A stretch of 6,291 nt of DNA from Bradyrhizobium sp. (GTDB lineage Bacteria > Pseudomonadota > Alphaproteobacteria > Rhizobiales > Xanthobacteraceae). The stretch spans positions 1 through 6,291 of the forward strand of contig JAQGKJ010000885.1 of assembly GCA_028290165.1 (NCBI GenBank), read 5' to 3'. Of this stretch, positions 5,404-6,291 are shown piece after piece (positions within the stretch are counted from its first letter, which is position 1; each line of letters begins with the position of its first letter). The notes beneath the pieces are model-generated. The model made no database searches, was not told the DNA's origin, and saw only the letters and a list, made by a program, of their open reading frames with translations. Position numbers and translations under genes: made by a program.

Positions 5404-6291
5404 TTAGTTGCTTGTCCCCTCGGTATCGTTGAGCACTTTGAAAGCTTCTTCCAGCTGCGGCGAGATCGCGACGTTGAGCTTCTCGCCGGTCGGCAGGCGC
5501 GACACGAACCATTTGTTGTAGAGCGGAATCAGGTCGCGGTTCGATCCCAACTTGCGGAAGGTCCGTTCCACTACGGCTGCCAGTTGCGGCTCGCCCTTGC
5601 GGAACATGATGCCGTAGGGATCGTAGGACAGATACTCGCCAGTGACGCGAAACTTGTCCTGCGCCTTGTGCCGCACGATCAGGCCGTACAGCAGGATGTC
5701 GTCGGTCGCGAACGCGTCCGCCTTGCCGTCCACCAGCATCTGATAGGATTGCTCGTGGTCGGCCGCCGTGACGATGTTCAGCCCGAGCGCAAACTTCTTG
5801 TCGACATTGTGCATCGCCTGCTCGTTGGTGGTGCCTTTCGTCACCACCACGGTCTTGCCCTTCAGATCGGTTGCCGCCGAAATCGTCGAAGCTTTGGGTA
5901 CCATCAGCTTGGTGCCGGCCACAAACATCAGCGGCGAGAACGCCACCTGCTTGGCGCGTTCGGCATTCGCCGTGGTCGATCCGCATTCGAGGTCGATCTT
6001 GTTCTGCACCACCGCCGGAATGCGGTCGTCGGACGTGACCTTGACGTATTCGATTTTCAGATCGGCGTCGTCGACCTCGACGCCGATCTCCTCAACGATG
6101 GCCTCGCAGAGTTCGAGGCTGTAGCCGATCGGCCGGTTGGAGTGATCGAGGAACGAGAACGGCGGCGAGCTTTCGCGATAGCCCAGACGCACGACATGCG
6201 TCTTCTTGATATTGGCGAGCGTCGGGCTAAGCCCTTCGTTGCCGCCGGTCTGGGCCAGGGCTGCCGTGGTCGGCAGAGACGCTGCCAATAG
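5404..6291 (-). CDS. Glutamate/aspartate-type ABC transporter substrate-binding protein (start cut by right edge)
   Basis: Periplasmic amino-acid-binding protein of the GltI/DEBP type (SBP_bac_3), which would deliver an acidic or related polar amino acid to an ABC importer. The 295 visible residues start inside a signal peptide: LLAASLPTTAALAQ, with probable cleavage after ALA. The TTG at 6288 is in the hydrophobic core of that signal, so the true start is outside the window. Family blocks, numbered from the edge: RLGYRESSPPFSFLD (35-49), IGYSLELCEAIVEEI (55-69), IDLECGSTTANAERAKQVAFS (99-119), with an Arg expected to bind the ligand carboxylate, GTTNEQ (153-158), DAFATDDILLYGL (192-204), and DPYGIMFRKGEP (224-235). 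The rest is full length, ending TEGTSN-TAA. No permease or ATPase gene is in the window. Ligand specificity is inferred from family likeness only. Confidence 0.92.
   Translation of the reverse strand, partial: LLAASLPTTAALAQTGGNEGLSPTLANIKKTHVVRLGYRESSPPFSFLDHSNRPIGYSLELCEAIVEEIGVEVDDADLKIEYVKVTSDDRIPAVVQNKIDLECGSTTANAERAKQVAFSPLMFVAGTKLMVPKASTISAATDLKGKTVVVTKGTTNEQAMHNVDKKFALGLNIVTAADHEQSYQMLVDGKADAFATDDILLYGLIVRHKAQDKFRVTGEYLSYDPYGIMFRKGEPQLAAVVERTFRKLGSNRDLIPLYNKWFVSRLPTGEKLNVAISPQLEEAFKVLNDTEGTSN

Noticed and set aside
5404..6288. TTG at 6288 as the start of the substrate-binding protein
   Set aside because: The TTG lies in the middle of the signal peptide hydrophobic core and the frame continues to the window edge, so the real start is outside.
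5584..6291. Plus-strand open frame of 235 codons antisense to the substrate-binding protein gene
   Set aside because: His/Arg/Val-rich shadow frame with no recognisable motif. The minus strand encodes a well-matched binding protein.

Overview
The window looks like chromosomal DNA from a GC-rich alphaproteobacterium, most likely a member of the Bradyrhizobium/Rhodopseudomonas group (Nitrobacteraceae). This rests on the protein sequences (a short Rhodobacter/Azotobacter-type ferredoxin-NADP reductase, a membrane-anchored FMN glutamate-synthase-like protein, a GltI-type binding protein), the codon use, and intergenic palindromes built from GCCGGGC/GCCCGGC blocks of a style I associate with that group. 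The genus is an inference from memory, not from a search. I see no rRNA, tRNA, CRISPR array, phage gene or transposase.

Layout. The left half is read on the minus strand: the N-terminus of an FMN-binding glutamate synthase family protein (411 to the left edge), a patatin-like phospholipase (1555-683, TTG start), and ferredoxin/flavodoxin-NADP reductase fpr (2621-1848). The gaps between these genes hold palindromic repeat material and one candidate promoter. A divergent region of about 300 bp (2622-2928) separates fpr from a plus-strand two-gene operon: an ATP-grasp ligase resembling the ATP-grasp part of cyanophycin synthetase (about 2929-3930), then a FolC-like Mur ligase family protein (3930-5246). 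The two share one base in TAGTG. A composite palindromic repeat of 133 bp (5255-5387) nearly fills the gap to a convergent minus-strand gene for a glutamate/aspartate-type ABC transporter substrate-binding protein (6291-5404). That gene loses its start at the right edge.

How the genes relate. fpr, the patatin gene and the binding-protein gene look like independent single-gene units. The functional unit of interest is the ATP-grasp/Mur-ligase pair. The same two enzyme classes are fused in cyanophycin synthetase (CphA), where they alternately add amino acids to a growing polymer. Here they are separate, translationally coupled genes, and the Mur-ligase half is of FolC type with several altered signature positions. 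The sequence supports a two-step amide-ligating system making a peptide, a polymer or an amino-acid-tailed cofactor. The substrate cannot be read from the sequence.
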